Virus record (IMG/VR): IMGVR_UViG_3300046454_000816
Coordinates: 1 to 53,848 of that record
From: a virus
Length of the DNA: 53,848 bases
Strand: one strand, 5' to 3'
Both the position numbers and the translations under genes were made by a program. Below the pieces are notes generated by a model, which saw nothing but the letters and a program-made list of their open reading frames with translations, was not told where the DNA came from and did not search any database. Shown piece by piece: positions 40,490 to 48,543 of the stretch; position 1 is the first letter of the stretch; every line of letters begins with the position of its first letter.

Positions 40490-41263
40490 ATGGACGAAAT
40501 CGATTTTAACACATTCATGACCAAAGAACAGGTCGAACTGTGTGAGGAGGCCAGCGGCCTGATGAGAATCCACATGTCAAAGCAGCGTCTTGAGGAGGGG
40601 CTCAAGATCGGCGTGGCGCTTCTGCATGGCCGCCGGGCTTGCATGGAGGCCACCGGCGTCAAGAAGCCCAACGGCGCGGTTTACAATCGCGCTTTCGCCG
40701 AGTGGAAGCACAAGTTTGGCTTCGATACGCTCGGCACCAATGAAGCCGTCCCGCCGACCTATCTCAAGGATTGTCTGGTCTGCGCGGCCGAGCGCGACAT
40801 CGCCGAAAATATCATCAACTCGCTGGATCCGAAGCAGCGCGCCAATATGGGCCCGTCCGGCCTCGCCGCCCGGATCCGGAAGGAGCTGAAGGTCGACAAG
40901 GAAGTCGATCCTGATGCGCCGCCGAAAAAGACCATGGCGGAGCAGGTGAAAGAGCTGGAGTCCGAAAATGCGGAGCTGCTGAGCGAGAACCATCGCTTGT
41001 CGACCGGCCAGCCGATCGACTGGCGCGCATCTGCAAAGGTGATCGCCGACCAGCTCATTGTGGACGACGAGCCGAAGGCGAAGAGCCTCTACAAGGCGCT
41101 GAAAACCTATTTCGAGCTGCCGCCGAAGGCCAAGACCAACAAGCGCAATGCAGCGGTTGTCGGAGTGCTTGATCCCGAAAAGACCAAGCGGTCGCCCTTC
41201 CGGCCGAAAAAGGCGGCGCCGCCGCTGATTGCCGAGAACGATAATCCGGCCGCCGACGAATAA
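40490..41263 (+). CDS. possible DNA-binding or regulatory protein in repeat-bounded cassette
   Basis: A 257-aa protein, ATG at 40490 with AGGAG upstream. The N-terminus is helical (EQVELCEEASGLMRIHMSKQ, ALLHGRRACMEATGV), followed by a globular middle (PPTYLKDCLVCAAERDIAEN) and a coiled coil (about 150-180, AEQVKELESENAELLSENH). The basic C-terminus (KTNKRNAAV, KRSPFRPKKA) suits nucleic acid binding. It resembles phage DUF3102-like regulators only loosely. Autoregulation through the palindromes is plausible. Confidence 0.45.
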   Translation: MDEIDFNTFMTKEQVELCEEASGLMRIHMSKQRLEEGLKIGVALLHGRRACMEATGVKKPNGAVYNRAFAEWKHKFGFDTLGTNEAVPPTYLKDCLVCAAERDIAENIINSLDPKQRANMGPSGLAARIRKELKVDKEVDPDAPPKKTMAEQVKELESENAELLSENHRLSTGQPIDWRASAKVIADQLIVDDEPKAKSLYKALKTYFELPPKAKTNKRNAAVVGVLDPEKTKRSPFRPKKAAPPLIAENDNPAADE

Positions 41264-41268
41264 AAGAA

Positions 41269-41292
41269 AGGGCCCCTCGCGGGGCCCTTTTT
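41269..41292. terminator. bidirectional terminator
   Basis: AGGGCCCC and GGGGCCCT pair around TCGC, followed by TTTTT on the plus strand, with AAAGAAAG before it. It ends the cassette gene. Confidence 0.8.
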
Positions 41293-41320
41293 ATGAACTT
41301 AATCGTTAAGTTTATAATTG

Positions 41321-41360
41321 CTTGAGCTTGGCCGTAGTCCAAGAGTTGATGTCAACTCTT
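41321..41360. repeat. 40-bp repeat copy B with 9-bp palindrome
   Basis: CTTGAGCTTGGCCG followed by palindrome AAGAGTTGA-TG-TCAACTCTT (41341-41360). About 36 of 40 positions match copy A. It overlaps the stop codon of the nuclease gene at 41359. Confidence 0.75.
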
Positions 41361-42360
41361 AGTAAACCAATTTCGCGTTGCCCGGCGGCTTGAAGGCCAG
41401 CTGGCCGACGATTTCCTTGCCCTGCACGCCCATCTTCTCTGCCGTGGCTGGAGAGACCGGGTCGACGCCCGCCTGCCCATATGCCGCCACCAGCCGCTCT
41501 GCCGCCAGCCGATCGTCCTGCCACTTGCGATGCGTGGCCGTGAGACCGACGCTTGCGTCATGCACCTGCTGGCCGGACGCAAAACGCTTCATGATGTCCT
41601 TCTCTAAATTTTTCCTGAAATCCTCGAGCCCGCGCAATATGCGCAGCATGCGAACGGCCGAATCATTCGGCACTTCGCTCGGCATGAACTTAACCGACGT
41701 CATGAGGAAAGGCAGCATTTCTTGAGTCGACGGGCAGTTGCCAAAAGCTGAGCAGTAGCGGCAATGGCGGCCGGGTATTGGTCCCTCGCCGGTGAGGCCG
41801 CGCTTGACCGCATCGAGCACCAGCTCGCGGTGCTGCTCAACTTCCGCCAGCGTGACGATCGTCTGCTTGACGTCGGGCATGTCGCCGGACGTCCGGCTAT
41901 TCGGCTGAACAATGACGAGTCGATAATATTTCGACGGACCATATTGCTCGAGCGAACCAGTCGCATAAGTCAGCAGCTGTTTATTGCGATCGGCCGGAAC
42001 GTCCATTGCGCCGTTTTTATAGTCGAGCACGGTCGTGGTGTCCGGCTTGGGCTGCAACACGTCGCAGGTGCCCCAGACATAGTCGTTGAGGCGCACCTGA
42101 TGCTCGATCAGCACCGCGTTATGGCCACCCAGCTGGCGGACGAAATCAAGCACCAGCTCGACGCCGAAGGCCACTTCTTCGGGCTCGTCTTCGGGAATCG
42201 GCGCGCCAAAAATCGCCGTCTCGATCAGAGCGTGGACCCTCGTGCCTTCGCGTGAGGCTTCGCTTTCCGGATTGGGCAGGGTGGCGCCAATAATTGCGCT
42301 ATAAGGGCACTCCAGCCAGCGCGCGGCGCTGCTGGGGGCAAATCTTGCATGCTGGGCCAT
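41359..42360 (-). CDS. Cas4/RecB-like nuclease (DUF2800)
   Basis: A 333-aa protein; ATG at 42360 with AAGGAG upstream. SSAARWLECPYSAI opens the family, then TRVHALIE, VWGTCDVLQPKP (D of motif II), TVLDYKNGAMDV (DxK-type motif III) and a Cys-rich end (RHCRYCSAFGNCP) that with the earlier Cys resembles the iron-sulphur cluster of Cas4/AddB. DUF2800 proteins are phage nucleases thought to work in recombination. A terminator at 42379 separates it from the next gene upstream. Confidence 0.75.
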   Translation of the reverse strand: MAQHARFAPSSAARWLECPYSAIIGATLPNPESEASREGTRVHALIETAIFGAPIPEDEPEEVAFGVELVLDFVRQLGGHNAVLIEHQVRLNDYVWGTCDVLQPKPDTTTVLDYKNGAMDVPADRNKQLLTYATGSLEQYGPSKYYRLVIVQPNSRTSGDMPDVKQTIVTLAEVEQHRELVLDAVKRGLTGEGPIPGRHCRYCSAFGNCPSTQEMLPFLMTSVKFMPSEVPNDSAVRMLRILRGLEDFRKNLEKDIMKRFASGQQVHDASVGLTATHRKWQDDRLAAERLVAAYGQAGVDPVSPATAEKMGVQGKEIVGQLAFKPPGNAKLVY

Positions 42361-42376
42361 ATCATCTCCTTCGACG

Positions 42377-42403
42377 AAAAAACCCGGGCGGTGAGGCCCG
42401 GGT
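42377..42403 (-). terminator. leftward intrinsic terminator
   Basis: ACCCGGGC and GCCCGGGT pair around six bases; the preceding AAAAAA on the plus strand is the U-run for leftward transcription. It ends the 42422-42946 gene. Confidence 0.8.
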
Positions 42404-42421
42404 CGCTGCATTTAAGCCGGA

Positions 42422-42946
42422 TCAGGCGCCGCCGCCCTGCCGGTAGACTTCCTCGAGGTCGGCATCCGACTGCGCATGGATGACGGTATTGAGAAAATCA
42501 TCCTTGCTGATCGCGGCCGACAGGTTGAGCCCCTTCTGCATCGCCCACGCATAGACCTGCGGCTCGCCGTGCTCAGCGGCCAGCTGCGCCAGCAGCGACT
42601 TCACTTTCGTGACGATCGGCCGCTCGGCATGCGAATTGGCGTGCGGATCCGCCGCGCCATTGCCAAACGGCGGCGTGAACGGATTACCGGCCGGAGGCGC
42701 CTGCGTGAAGGGATTGGACGCCTGCGGCTGGGCCGGGGGCGCCTGCGTGAAGGGCGTGGAGGGCTGCTGCTGGGCAGTCTCGCCCGGCTGCATCGGAGGA
42801 GGCGCAGCGGCCTTCTTGCGCGTGCGCGTCGCCTTGGCCGCGGCTTCGCCGGTGGCCGCCGGATTTGCCGGAGCCGCGCCAAGCAATTCGTCCAGCGTGT
42901 CGGAAATTTCCTGAAGCGAGTCGCCAGAAATCGTAATCTTACCCAT
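42422..42946 (-). CDS. Pro/Gln-rich protein with folded C-terminus
   Basis: A 174-aa protein, ATG at 42946 with GGAGAAA upstream. The middle (about 50-100) is low complexity with repeats of PSTPFTQAPP, NPFTQAPP and NPFTPPFG. The last 65 residues look folded (IVTKVKSLLAQLAAEHGEP, WAMQKGLNLSAAISKDDFLN). It lies between a nuclease and a helicase, so a replication or recombination accessory role is possible. Confidence 0.5.
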   Translation of the reverse strand: MGKITISGDSLQEISDTLDELLGAAPANPAATGEAAAKATRTRKKAAAPPPMQPGETAQQQPSTPFTQAPPAQPQASNPFTQAPPAGNPFTPPFGNGAADPHANSHAERPIVTKVKSLLAQLAAEHGEPQVYAWAMQKGLNLSAAISKDDFLNTVIHAQSDADLEEVYRQGGGA

Positions 42947-42994
42947 TGTCTCATTTCTCCTGCTAGTTAATCATCATTACAGCGTGTTACGCTG

Positions 42995-44437
42995 TTACGC
43001 CTTGTGAAGGACGCCCACGCTATCAACTGCGCCGCGCGCTGTCCAGCCATACCGTGGGTCATATTCGCACCAGAGGTGCATTGCATCGAGCGGATAAGTC
43101 GGCGAAAACCACCTTACCGGTCCAAGCGCGGTTGGAATGATCCATAAAAAGCGGCCGACCAGAAAAGTCGGTTCGCCGACCGGCTGCACCCATTTGGGCT
43201 TGCCGTGCCGCGACAACAGCGATCCCGCGGCGGCGCCCTTGCGCAAATCGCCGCCGACGCTGCGCTCGATCGATTCGAGCTTCGGCCCGGTATCCTCGGG
43301 CTCATCGCCGACTTTGCTGCCTGTCGGCCGACGCTTAGGCGGCTTAATCATGTCGAGCGCACCGTGACGCAGGATATTGCCGCCAAAATCGGCGACGGCG
43401 CAATCATTGGCAAATTCAGACAGGCGCGCGCCGCGGCCGAGCGATTGTGCGTAGAGCAGCGCAGACTTCATGGGCCGACAAAACGCCATAAAATCAATGT
43501 CGGGCACATCGAACCCCGTATTAAACATGGCGACCGAAATCATGATCGGAAATTCGCCCTTGCGGAACGCATCGACATTCGTCTTACGACCACCGTTGCC
43601 GGTGTGGACGGCGCGGGCGTCGATGCCCAGCTTGCGCAATTCAGCCTCGAGCGCATTGGCGTGCTCGATGTCACAAGCGAAAACCAGCGCCCGGCTCCGC
43701 TCTTCCTCTTTCATGGCCGCTAAAAGTGCGGCGGCATGTTGCGGGGCGAGCGCCACGCCGCGATTCGTCAGCTCGGTGCCAGACCATTCGCCCTGCGAAT
43801 TGGTCTTCAAGCCCTTGGTGTCGATTTCCGGCGCTTCGGCCGCCACGCCGCGCAACGGCTTGACATAGCCGTCTTCCAGCGCCTCGAGAAAGCCGTATGT
43901 GTAGACTTTCCGGCCAAATGTATTCTCGAGCGATCCAGTGCCATCCTCGCGCCAGCCGGTGGCTGTTACGCCGCGAAACCAGCTATTGCGCAGGGTGTCT
44001 CTGATTTTCAGGTATTGTGACGCCGATCCATCCTTGTTGGCCTCCATGCGGGCGCGATGGATTTCATCGATAATCACGACACCGGCATTCATAAAATAGT
44101 CGAGTCGATGAGCGACCGTGCCAACGGTCCCGACCGTCAATGGACCGAAAACCGCCTTCTCGCCCAGCGCGGCGCTGCAAATATGCGGCGTCAGGCCGAG
44201 CCATTTGCACGCTGCCGCGTCCTGCTTGACCAATTCTTCAGTATGGGCAAGGATCAGGACGCGGGTTTGAGAGAGCGCCCGCTTGGCCAGCGAGGCCATC
44301 ACGAGCGATTTACCGGAGGCGACTGACATTTCAGCGAAAGCAAATCGGTCTGTTGAGCTGGCGAGGGCATCGACCGCCTCGTTCTGGTGCTTGCGCAAGG
44401 TGGCAGTCAAAACCTGTTCATCAAAGTGCAAATTCAC
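42995..44437 (-). CDS. SF2 DEAH-type helicase
   Basis: A 480-aa protein with a GTG start. Motif I is SVASGKS (38-44), motif II is DEIH (124-127) and motif VI is QSLGRGARLS. Other segments (LILAHTEELV, SVAMFNTGFDVPDIDF) match phage helicases related to the DEAD/DEAH group. The C-terminal tail is basic and Trp-rich. Probably works in recombination or replication restart. Confidence 0.85.
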   Translation of the reverse strand: MNLHFDEQVLTATLRKHQNEAVDALASSTDRFAFAEMSVASGKSLVMASLAKRALSQTRVLILAHTEELVKQDAAACKWLGLTPHICSAALGEKAVFGPLTVGTVGTVAHRLDYFMNAGVVIIDEIHRARMEANKDGSASQYLKIRDTLRNSWFRGVTATGWREDGTGSLENTFGRKVYTYGFLEALEDGYVKPLRGVAAEAPEIDTKGLKTNSQGEWSGTELTNRGVALAPQHAAALLAAMKEEERSRALVFACDIEHANALEAELRKLGIDARAVHTGNGGRKTNVDAFRKGEFPIMISVAMFNTGFDVPDIDFMAFCRPMKSALLYAQSLGRGARLSEFANDCAVADFGGNILRHGALDMIKPPKRRPTGSKVGDEPEDTGPKLESIERSVGGDLRKGAAAGSLLSRHGKPKWVQPVGEPTFLVGRFLWIIPTALGPVRWFSPTYPLDAMHLWCEYDPRYGWTARGAVDSVGVLHKA

Positions 44438-44455
44438 AAGGCTGCTCCAATCTCA

Positions 44456-44484
44456 TTGACAAGAGACTACGTTGCACATAAAGT
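44456..44484 (+). promoter_or_regulatory. rightward promoter of nuclease operon
   Basis: TTGACA (44456-44461), 17 bases, TAAAGT (44479-44484). The predicted start near 44491 rules out the in-frame TTG at 44472 as a start codon. Confidence 0.6.
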
Positions 44485-44516
44485 CCTCAAAACGCAATAG
44501 AGGATTGGAAAAAATT

Positions 44517-44744
44517 GTGAGCAAGCCCAAGAAAGTGCCTCCCTTCGTTCCGGCGAAGCCCGCAAAGACCAGAGCGCCTAGATTTTCCTCGGAAGAGGAG
44601 GGCCCCATGGTCGTGTTGACCGTGCGCATCACGCCGAAGGCGCGCGATAAGATGCAGAGTATGTACCGCAGCAATCTGGGCTTCAAGAGCGTGTCGCATA
44701 TCATCCAGATGGCTGTGGACAAGTTCAGTGCCGAATATCCCTGA
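44517..44744 (+). CDS. ribbon-helix-helix-like protein
   Basis: A 75-aa protein; the GTG at 44517 is chosen because the promoter starts transcription downstream of the TTG at 44472. MVVLTVRITPKARDKMQSMY then FKSVSHIIQMAVDKFSAEY matches the RHH pattern. The N-terminus is basic and Pro-rich. It overlaps the next gene by 17 bases. Confidence 0.55.
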   Translation: MSKPKKVPPFVPAKPAKTRAPRFSSEEEGPMVVLTVRITPKARDKMQSMYRSNLGFKSVSHIIQMAVDKFSAEYP

Positions 44745-45084
44745 TTCGCCAGACTATGAAGAGCGCGAGCTGACCAAATATACGGCCTTCGTCCTGAAGA
44801 CGGCGTGCCGCAAGACGGTTTGGTTTCACGTTCCAAATGGCGAAAAGCGTGACAAGGTGACAGCCGCGCTGTTGCGCCAGATGGGCGTGCGGCCCGGCGT
44901 CGCCGATTTTATCCTGCTCTGCCACGGGCAGGCCATTGCGGTCGAAGTGAAAACATTGGATGGTCGCCAGTCCAAAGACCAGAAAGATTTTGCGGCCGTA
45001 TGGCAGATGGCGGGCGGAATTTATGCCATCGTCCGGACCCCGCGCGAAATTGATGGTCTGAGATTTCAATTTATGCTCGATTAA
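44728..45084 (+). CDS. VRR-NUC domain nuclease
   Basis: A 118-aa protein with a GTG start. HVPNGEKRDKVTAALLRQMG, PGVADF (D60), AVEVKTLDGRQSKDQ (E73, K75, Q85) and the final YAIVRTPREID match VRR-NUC enzymes, a stand-alone phage form of the PD-(D/E)xK nuclease. Likely acts on branched DNA or in recombination. Confidence 0.8.
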   Translation: MPNIPDSPDYEERELTKYTAFVLKTACRKTVWFHVPNGEKRDKVTAALLRQMGVRPGVADFILLCHGQAIAVEVKTLDGRQSKDQKDFAAVWQMAGGIYAIVRTPREIDGLRFQFMLD

Positions 45085-45087
45085 TGG

Positions 45088-45116
45088 TTGACAGCAAAAT
45101 ACGAATGTCATAGCCT
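45088..45116 (+). promoter_or_regulatory. rightward promoter P6 with TACGAATGTC core
   Basis: TTGACA (45088-45093), 17 bases ending ATACGAATGTCA, TAGCCT (45111-45116). It shares the spacer end with P7 and P4. Confidence 0.6.
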
Positions 45117-45149
45117 TTGATTGTCGAAAGATTGCTGAAGGAGAACCAA

Positions 45150-45368
45150 GTGCCAGTGATTCTTGAAACCGAAGCCAAACGGCTTTGGTGCCCCTACGTT
45201 CAAATTGTGCCCGAATCGGGCTCGCGGTGCGGCGTGACAAACCGCGGCGATCTTTTCACAGAATCAGATAACTCTGCACGTGTTGCGCTGATGACTTGCA
45301 TCGGCAAGGAGTGCATAGCGTGGATGCCCAGCTCAGAGCGCAGCGGCAGCTGTGGCATGTTGCGCTGA
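45150..45368 (+). CDS. Cys-rich small protein
   Basis: A 72-aa protein; GTG at 45150 with GAAGGAG upstream. Cysteines at CPYVQ, SRCG, MTCIGKEC and SGSC are spaced as in small phage proteins of the C-G-C-W type and may bind a metal. The start is placed after the promoter. Function unknown. Confidence 0.5.
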   Translation: MPVILETEAKRLWCPYVQIVPESGSRCGVTNRGDLFTESDNSARVALMTCIGKECIAWMPSSERSGSCGMLR

Positions 45369-45589
45369 TGCCACGCATGTCAGAGGAAATCCAAACCATC
45401 GTCGACCTATTGCGACAAGCCGGTCACGATCCAGAAGTCACAGTCGGGAGCCACATTAAAATCAAAGTCCCCGGCCTTCCCCAAATCATCTGCGCGAAAA
45501 CCCCATCCGATCGGCGCGGCGCCCTAAACGCCCTCGCCCGAACCAAACGAATCATCAAATCTGCATCCTGCGACGAGAGAATTTCATGA
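45368..45589 (+). CDS. HicA-like small protein
   Basis: A 73-aa protein whose ATG shares a base with the previous stop (TGATG). TIVDLLRQAGHDPEVTVGSH then IKIKVPGLPQIICAKTPSD and RRGALNALARTKR follow the HicA dsRBD-like fold (the H-K turn and the tpsD-R-lNa ending). The usual catalytic His lies in GSHIKI. No HicB antitoxin gene adjoins, so it may be a phage RNA-binding protein. Confidence 0.5.
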   Translation: MPRMSEEIQTIVDLLRQAGHDPEVTVGSHIKIKVPGLPQIICAKTPSDRRGALNALARTKRIIKSASCDERIS

Positions 45590-45819
45590 CCATGAGTCCG
45601 GCCAAAACTACGAAAGGCGCGCTTGACGACGAGATTCAAATTGTCGCCATGTGCCGCGCGCTCGACAACTGCAGGCAACTGGACATGCAAATATTCCGCG
45701 TGTCCTGCTACCTCGAGGCAAGCATTTTCATCGTCAACTGGAACATGGACGCCGAAGCCAAGCGTCGGCAGGAAATTCGCCGCAACCTGATTCTCGTCAA
45801 CAAGGAAAACGGCAAATGA
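45586..45819 (+). CDS. 77-aa unknown protein
   Basis: ATG at 45586 overlaps the previous stop (ATGA) and its stop overlaps the MazG-like start. Helical with a hydrophobic strand (YLEASIFIVNWNMDAE) and a basic tail. No family is recognised. Confidence 0.5.
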   Translation: MTMSPAKTTKGALDDEIQIVAMCRALDNCRQLDMQIFRVSCYLEASIFIVNWNMDAEAKRRQEIRRNLILVNKENGK

Positions 45820-46259
45820 CGCCTCAAGAAATCGAAGCTGTGGGCCAGCTGCTCGCAGATCAGGCTGGCTTGGATCTGGGTGTGGCCATATCGCAAGTCA
45901 GAAACGCAACCCTCGTTCCTGTGCCCGGCGCCACCGTTTCCTATTCGACCCTGCGCGAAGCAAATGCTGCTCGACAGGTTGAATATGATCCGCAGAAAAA
46001 ACTCGGCCTGCTCTATTGGAGCAATGCCTTGGCCGGTGAAGTCGGCGAGCTGTGCAATGTCGTCAAAAAGGCGGAGCGTGAAAAACTCGGCTTGCCGGGC
46101 TCACGCTCAACTCGAGCTGACATCGAAGAGGAAATTGCGGACGTCTACATCTACCTCGACTTAATGTGCTACCGGCTGAATTTTGACGCCGGGCCCGCAA
46201 TCAAGAAAAAATTCAACGCGACCAGTGAAAAGCTGGGCCACAAGACAAGGCTCGGCTGA
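45816..46259 (+). CDS. MazG-like nucleotide pyrophosphohydrolase
   Basis: A 147-aa protein. LYWSNALAGEVGELCNVVKK (E75, E78) and DIEEEIADVYIYLDLMCYRL (E104-E106, D109) form the four-helix metal site of MazG-type enzymes. These hydrolyse (d)NTPs or ppGpp-like alarmones and are common in phages. The ATG overlaps the previous stop. Substrate cannot be told from sequence. Confidence 0.75.
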   Translation: MTPQEIEAVGQLLADQAGLDLGVAISQVRNATLVPVPGATVSYSTLREANAARQVEYDPQKKLGLLYWSNALAGEVGELCNVVKKAEREKLGLPGSRSTRADIEEEIADVYIYLDLMCYRLNFDAGPAIKKKFNATSEKLGHKTRLG

Positions 46260-46447
46260 TGCGCAAAATTGCAGCTTGGGTCGGTCTCTTTCTGTCCATA
46301 ACCGCCGAAGTCATCGTCTTCGGCTCCCTTGGATGGGTGTTTGGCGGCTGGCTGCCTGCAGTGGCGCGAGCGACCAATAAATCAGTCCAGTCGCCAAAAG
46401 TGACTGGACTCGAGCAAAACCACGAAGAATTATGGCGTCTGCCATAA
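46259..46447 (+). CDS. 62-aa membrane protein
   Basis: ATG shares a base with the MazG stop (TGATG). One or two membrane segments (AAWVGLFLSITAEVIVFGSL, GWVFGGWL) and a polar tail. It could be a signal-anchored protein. Function unknown. Confidence 0.5.
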   Translation: MRKIAAWVGLFLSITAEVIVFGSLGWVFGGWLPAVARATNKSVQSPKVTGLEQNHEELWRLP

Positions 46448-46480
46448 ACTGGGCCGCGGGCCCAAACCGGAGGAAGAAGT

Positions 46481-47272
46481 ATGAATTTTAAGGTTGTCTC
46501 TCTGGCCGCGATGGCTCTGGCGCTTGCCGCTGGTCCTGTCATGGCGCAAAACGCGCTCGGCGTCGGCGTCGGCGTCTCCAATTCGCGCTCCAATTCCAAC
46601 GCTGTCGCGGATCCTGTCCAGAATAACCGCAACACCGCCCTGTCGGCCGCTCAGTCGCAGTCGCGCTCCAACTCCAACTCCAACGTCAACAGCCGCATCA
46701 ACAGCAGCCAGAACGTCGGCGTCCGCTCCGTCAACGCCAATCAGTCTGGCGCGGCCAACACCAACACCTTCAATTCGACCACGACCGGCCAGTCGCCCAG
46801 CGTTTTCGCGCCGGGCATGTCGGCCGCCGGTATCGAGAGCTGCAACGGCTCCGTCTCGCTGGGCGGCGCCGCTGTGGGAGGCGGCGGCGCGCTGGGTTTT
46901 CCTTGGCAGGACGGCCCCTGCAACAAAAGGCTGAATGCCCGTACCTTGTGGGCTTTTGGTCAGCACGAAGCCGCGTTGCAGACTTTGTGCTTGGACGATG
47001 AGCTGGCCCGCTCGATGGTCGCTGGCGGCATCCGCTGCCGCGTCGGCGCTTACGCCGAGGTGCGCGTCGCCTCGACCTACAGCTCCGGCCCGGTCTATAA
47101 GGGCGAATATCACGGCAAGGTTCCCGGCGAACATCCGCGCGAATTGAAGTCGCTCGCTGCTTCTGATTATTCCGACAGCAAGGGACGTCATTACGTGGTC
47201 GCCGCCTGCGGCGAAAAGGGCGCGCGCAAGTCCGCCGATGCGGGCGTCTGCGTCAAGTTCGCCTCCAACTGA
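46481..47272 (+). CDS. exported Asn/Ser-rich protein
   Basis: A 263-aa protein with a Sec signal (MNFKVVSLAAMALALAAGPVMA, cut after AQ-type). Residues 30-110 are Ser/Asn low complexity with repeated RSNSN units. The C-terminal half has paired cysteines (ESCNGS, GPCNKR, TLCLDD, IRCRVG, AACGE, GVCVKF), suggesting disulphides in a folded outer-membrane or periplasmic domain. Ribosome site GGAGGAAG. No family is recognised. Expression of exported proteins by a phage suggests envelope remodelling or superinfection control. Confidence 0.55.
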   Translation: MNFKVVSLAAMALALAAGPVMAQNALGVGVGVSNSRSNSNAVADPVQNNRNTALSAAQSQSRSNSNSNVNSRINSSQNVGVRSVNANQSGAANTNTFNSTTTGQSPSVFAPGMSAAGIESCNGSVSLGGAAVGGGGALGFPWQDGPCNKRLNARTLWAFGQHEAALQTLCLDDELARSMVAGGIRCRVGAYAEVRVASTYSSGPVYKGEYHGKVPGEHPRELKSLAASDYSDSKGRHYVVAACGEKGARKSADAGVCVKFASN

Positions 47273-47305
47273 TCTTGCGTCCCCTTGTCATGAGAGAGGC
47301 AAAGG

Positions 47306-47390
47306 CGTAGTCCCCGAACGGCTACGAAAGCAAGTGAGTCGCTGGTCTGGTTCTGTCACTTAGGCGGTTTCGTGGACTGGGCCAGCGACT
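47306..47390 (+). other. structured leader before 120-aa exported gene
   Basis: Two inverted repeats lie in the 173-base spacer: CGTAG/CTACG (47306-47326) and AGTCGCTGG/CCAGCGACT (47337-47390). No frame of use is present. It may be a structured 5' leader or a processing site. No known riboswitch class is matched. Confidence 0.35.
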
Positions 47391-47445
47391 TCAAGAATCC
47401 GCGCCGGGACGGATTTCCCGGCATCACATGTGAGGAAAAATACGC

Positions 47446-47808
47446 ATGAAGAAGATCTTTGTTCTCGCCGCTGGCCTGTCCATGCTTGCGGCCCCCGCTT
47501 TCGCCCTCGACTTCGGCGCCGGTGGCGGCACCGTCATCACCAACTCTCACTCCACGACCGTCGTCGGTTCGCTCGGCCATGCCGCTGCGATCGGCGGAAC
47601 GACCGCTGGCGCGACTGGCGTTGCGGGTGGTGGCGGCGCTGCCGCTGGCACCTTCTTCGGCCCGGTTGCGGCTGGCGGTGGCGGGGCCGGAACGGCGTCG
47701 ACCGTTTCGTCCACGGGCGCCGTGTCTTCGGGCAACGGCATCGCCGGTGCGACCTCCAGCGGCGGATCGAGCGTGATCGCGATTGGCGGCGGCGTCGCCG
47801 GTCACTGA
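47446..47808 (+). CDS. exported Gly-rich protein
   Basis: A 120-aa protein with a Sec signal (MKKIFVLAAGLSMLAAPAFA). The mature part is almost only Gly, Ala, Ser, Thr and Val (VAGGGGAAAGTFFGPVAAGG), as in small outer-surface or matrix proteins. No cysteine. It follows the structured leader and ends at a strong terminator. Function unknown. Confidence 0.55.
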   Translation: MKKIFVLAAGLSMLAAPAFALDFGAGGGTVITNSHSTTVVGSLGHAAAIGGTTAGATGVAGGGGAAAGTFFGPVAAGGGGAGTASTVSSTGAVSSGNGIAGATSSGGSSVIAIGGGVAGH

Positions 47809-47832
47809 GCAGCTCAAGCTAGTTGAGTAATC

Positions 47833-47867
47833 GAGCGCGCCTTGTTAGCGCAGGGCGCGCTCTTTTT
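47833..47867 (+). terminator. rightward intrinsic terminator
   Basis: GAGCGCGCC (47833-47841) and GGCGCGCTC (47854-47862) pair, followed by TTTTT. It ends the 120-aa gene. Confidence 0.8.
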
Positions 47868-47887
47868 GTGACCAGAAAGGACGCAGA

Positions 47888-48529
47888 ATGTTGAAGATCC
47901 TCACCATCACGGCCTTACTCGCGGCGTGTTCCTCACCGGCCTTTGCTAGGGTGAACCCGTCGTCGCAATCTTCCAATCAAAATATCAACGTCGCTCGCAT
48001 TTTTGGCATGGAAGTGCAGCAGCAATCTGCCGATCGCGCGCAAGCGCCAGCTCCTCGCCATCGTTGGCGTCATGTCGCGCACCGTCGTGTTCGCGCCCGC
48101 GTATATGTCAGAGCACAACCGCAGCCGCAGCCGCAGCCGCAGGAACAGGGCTGGAATCTTTTTGGTCTCAGCTTCTATTCTGCGACCGCGCCGGTGGGCG
48201 ACGAGCGGGTGCTGCGGGTGGCCGAGCGTTACGTGGGCAAGGGCAATTTCACCGGCTTCAGCGGCAAGTGGTGCGCGGCTGCGGCGGGCCTGTGGCTGCG
48301 CGAGGCCGGTTACTCACGGCTGGGATCACTTGCCGCCATCGACTATGCCCGCTATGGACGCCCCAGCACTCCAAAGCCCGGCGTGGTCGCTGTGCTGCCG
48401 CATCATATCGGCATCGTCGCCAAGGTTTATCCGACATCGATCTTGCTGCTGTCCGGCAATCACTTGCACAATGTCGGCTATGGCGTGGTGTCCAAGCGCA
48501 GCATCGTCGCTTTTCGGGCGCCAGTTTGA
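47888..48529 (+). CDS. exported NlpC/CHAP-type peptidoglycan hydrolase
   Basis: A 213-aa protein. The signal MLKILTITALLAACSSPAFA holds LAAC, so lipoprotein processing is possible as well as signal peptidase I cleavage. A basic, His/Arg-rich linker follows (about 55-90). Residues about 105-213 match the TIGR02594/CHAP-type fold: VAERYVGKGN, GKWCAAAAGLW (Cys129), KPGVVAVLPHHIGIV (His172/173) and LLLSGNHLHNVGYG. It would cleave peptidoglycan from outside the inner membrane, so it may be a signal-exported endolysin. Four neighbours are also exported. Confidence 0.7.
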   Translation: MLKILTITALLAACSSPAFARVNPSSQSSNQNINVARIFGMEVQQQSADRAQAPAPRHRWRHVAHRRVRARVYVRAQPQPQPQPQEQGWNLFGLSFYSATAPVGDERVLRVAERYVGKGNFTGFSGKWCAAAAGLWLREAGYSRLGSLAAIDYARYGRPSTPKPGVVAVLPHHIGIVAKVYPTSILLLSGNHLHNVGYGVVSKRSIVAFRAPV

Positions 48530-48543
48530 AAGGATGGCCGCAT

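Noticed and set aside
41339-41360. Inverted repeat as an attachment site
   Set aside because: No integrase or tRNA gene is seen, and the palindrome overlaps a promoter in its other copy, fitting an operator better.
42947-42994. Small hairpin CAGCGT/ACGCTG before the helicase end as a terminator
   Set aside because: Arms are only six bases and no T-run follows on either strand.
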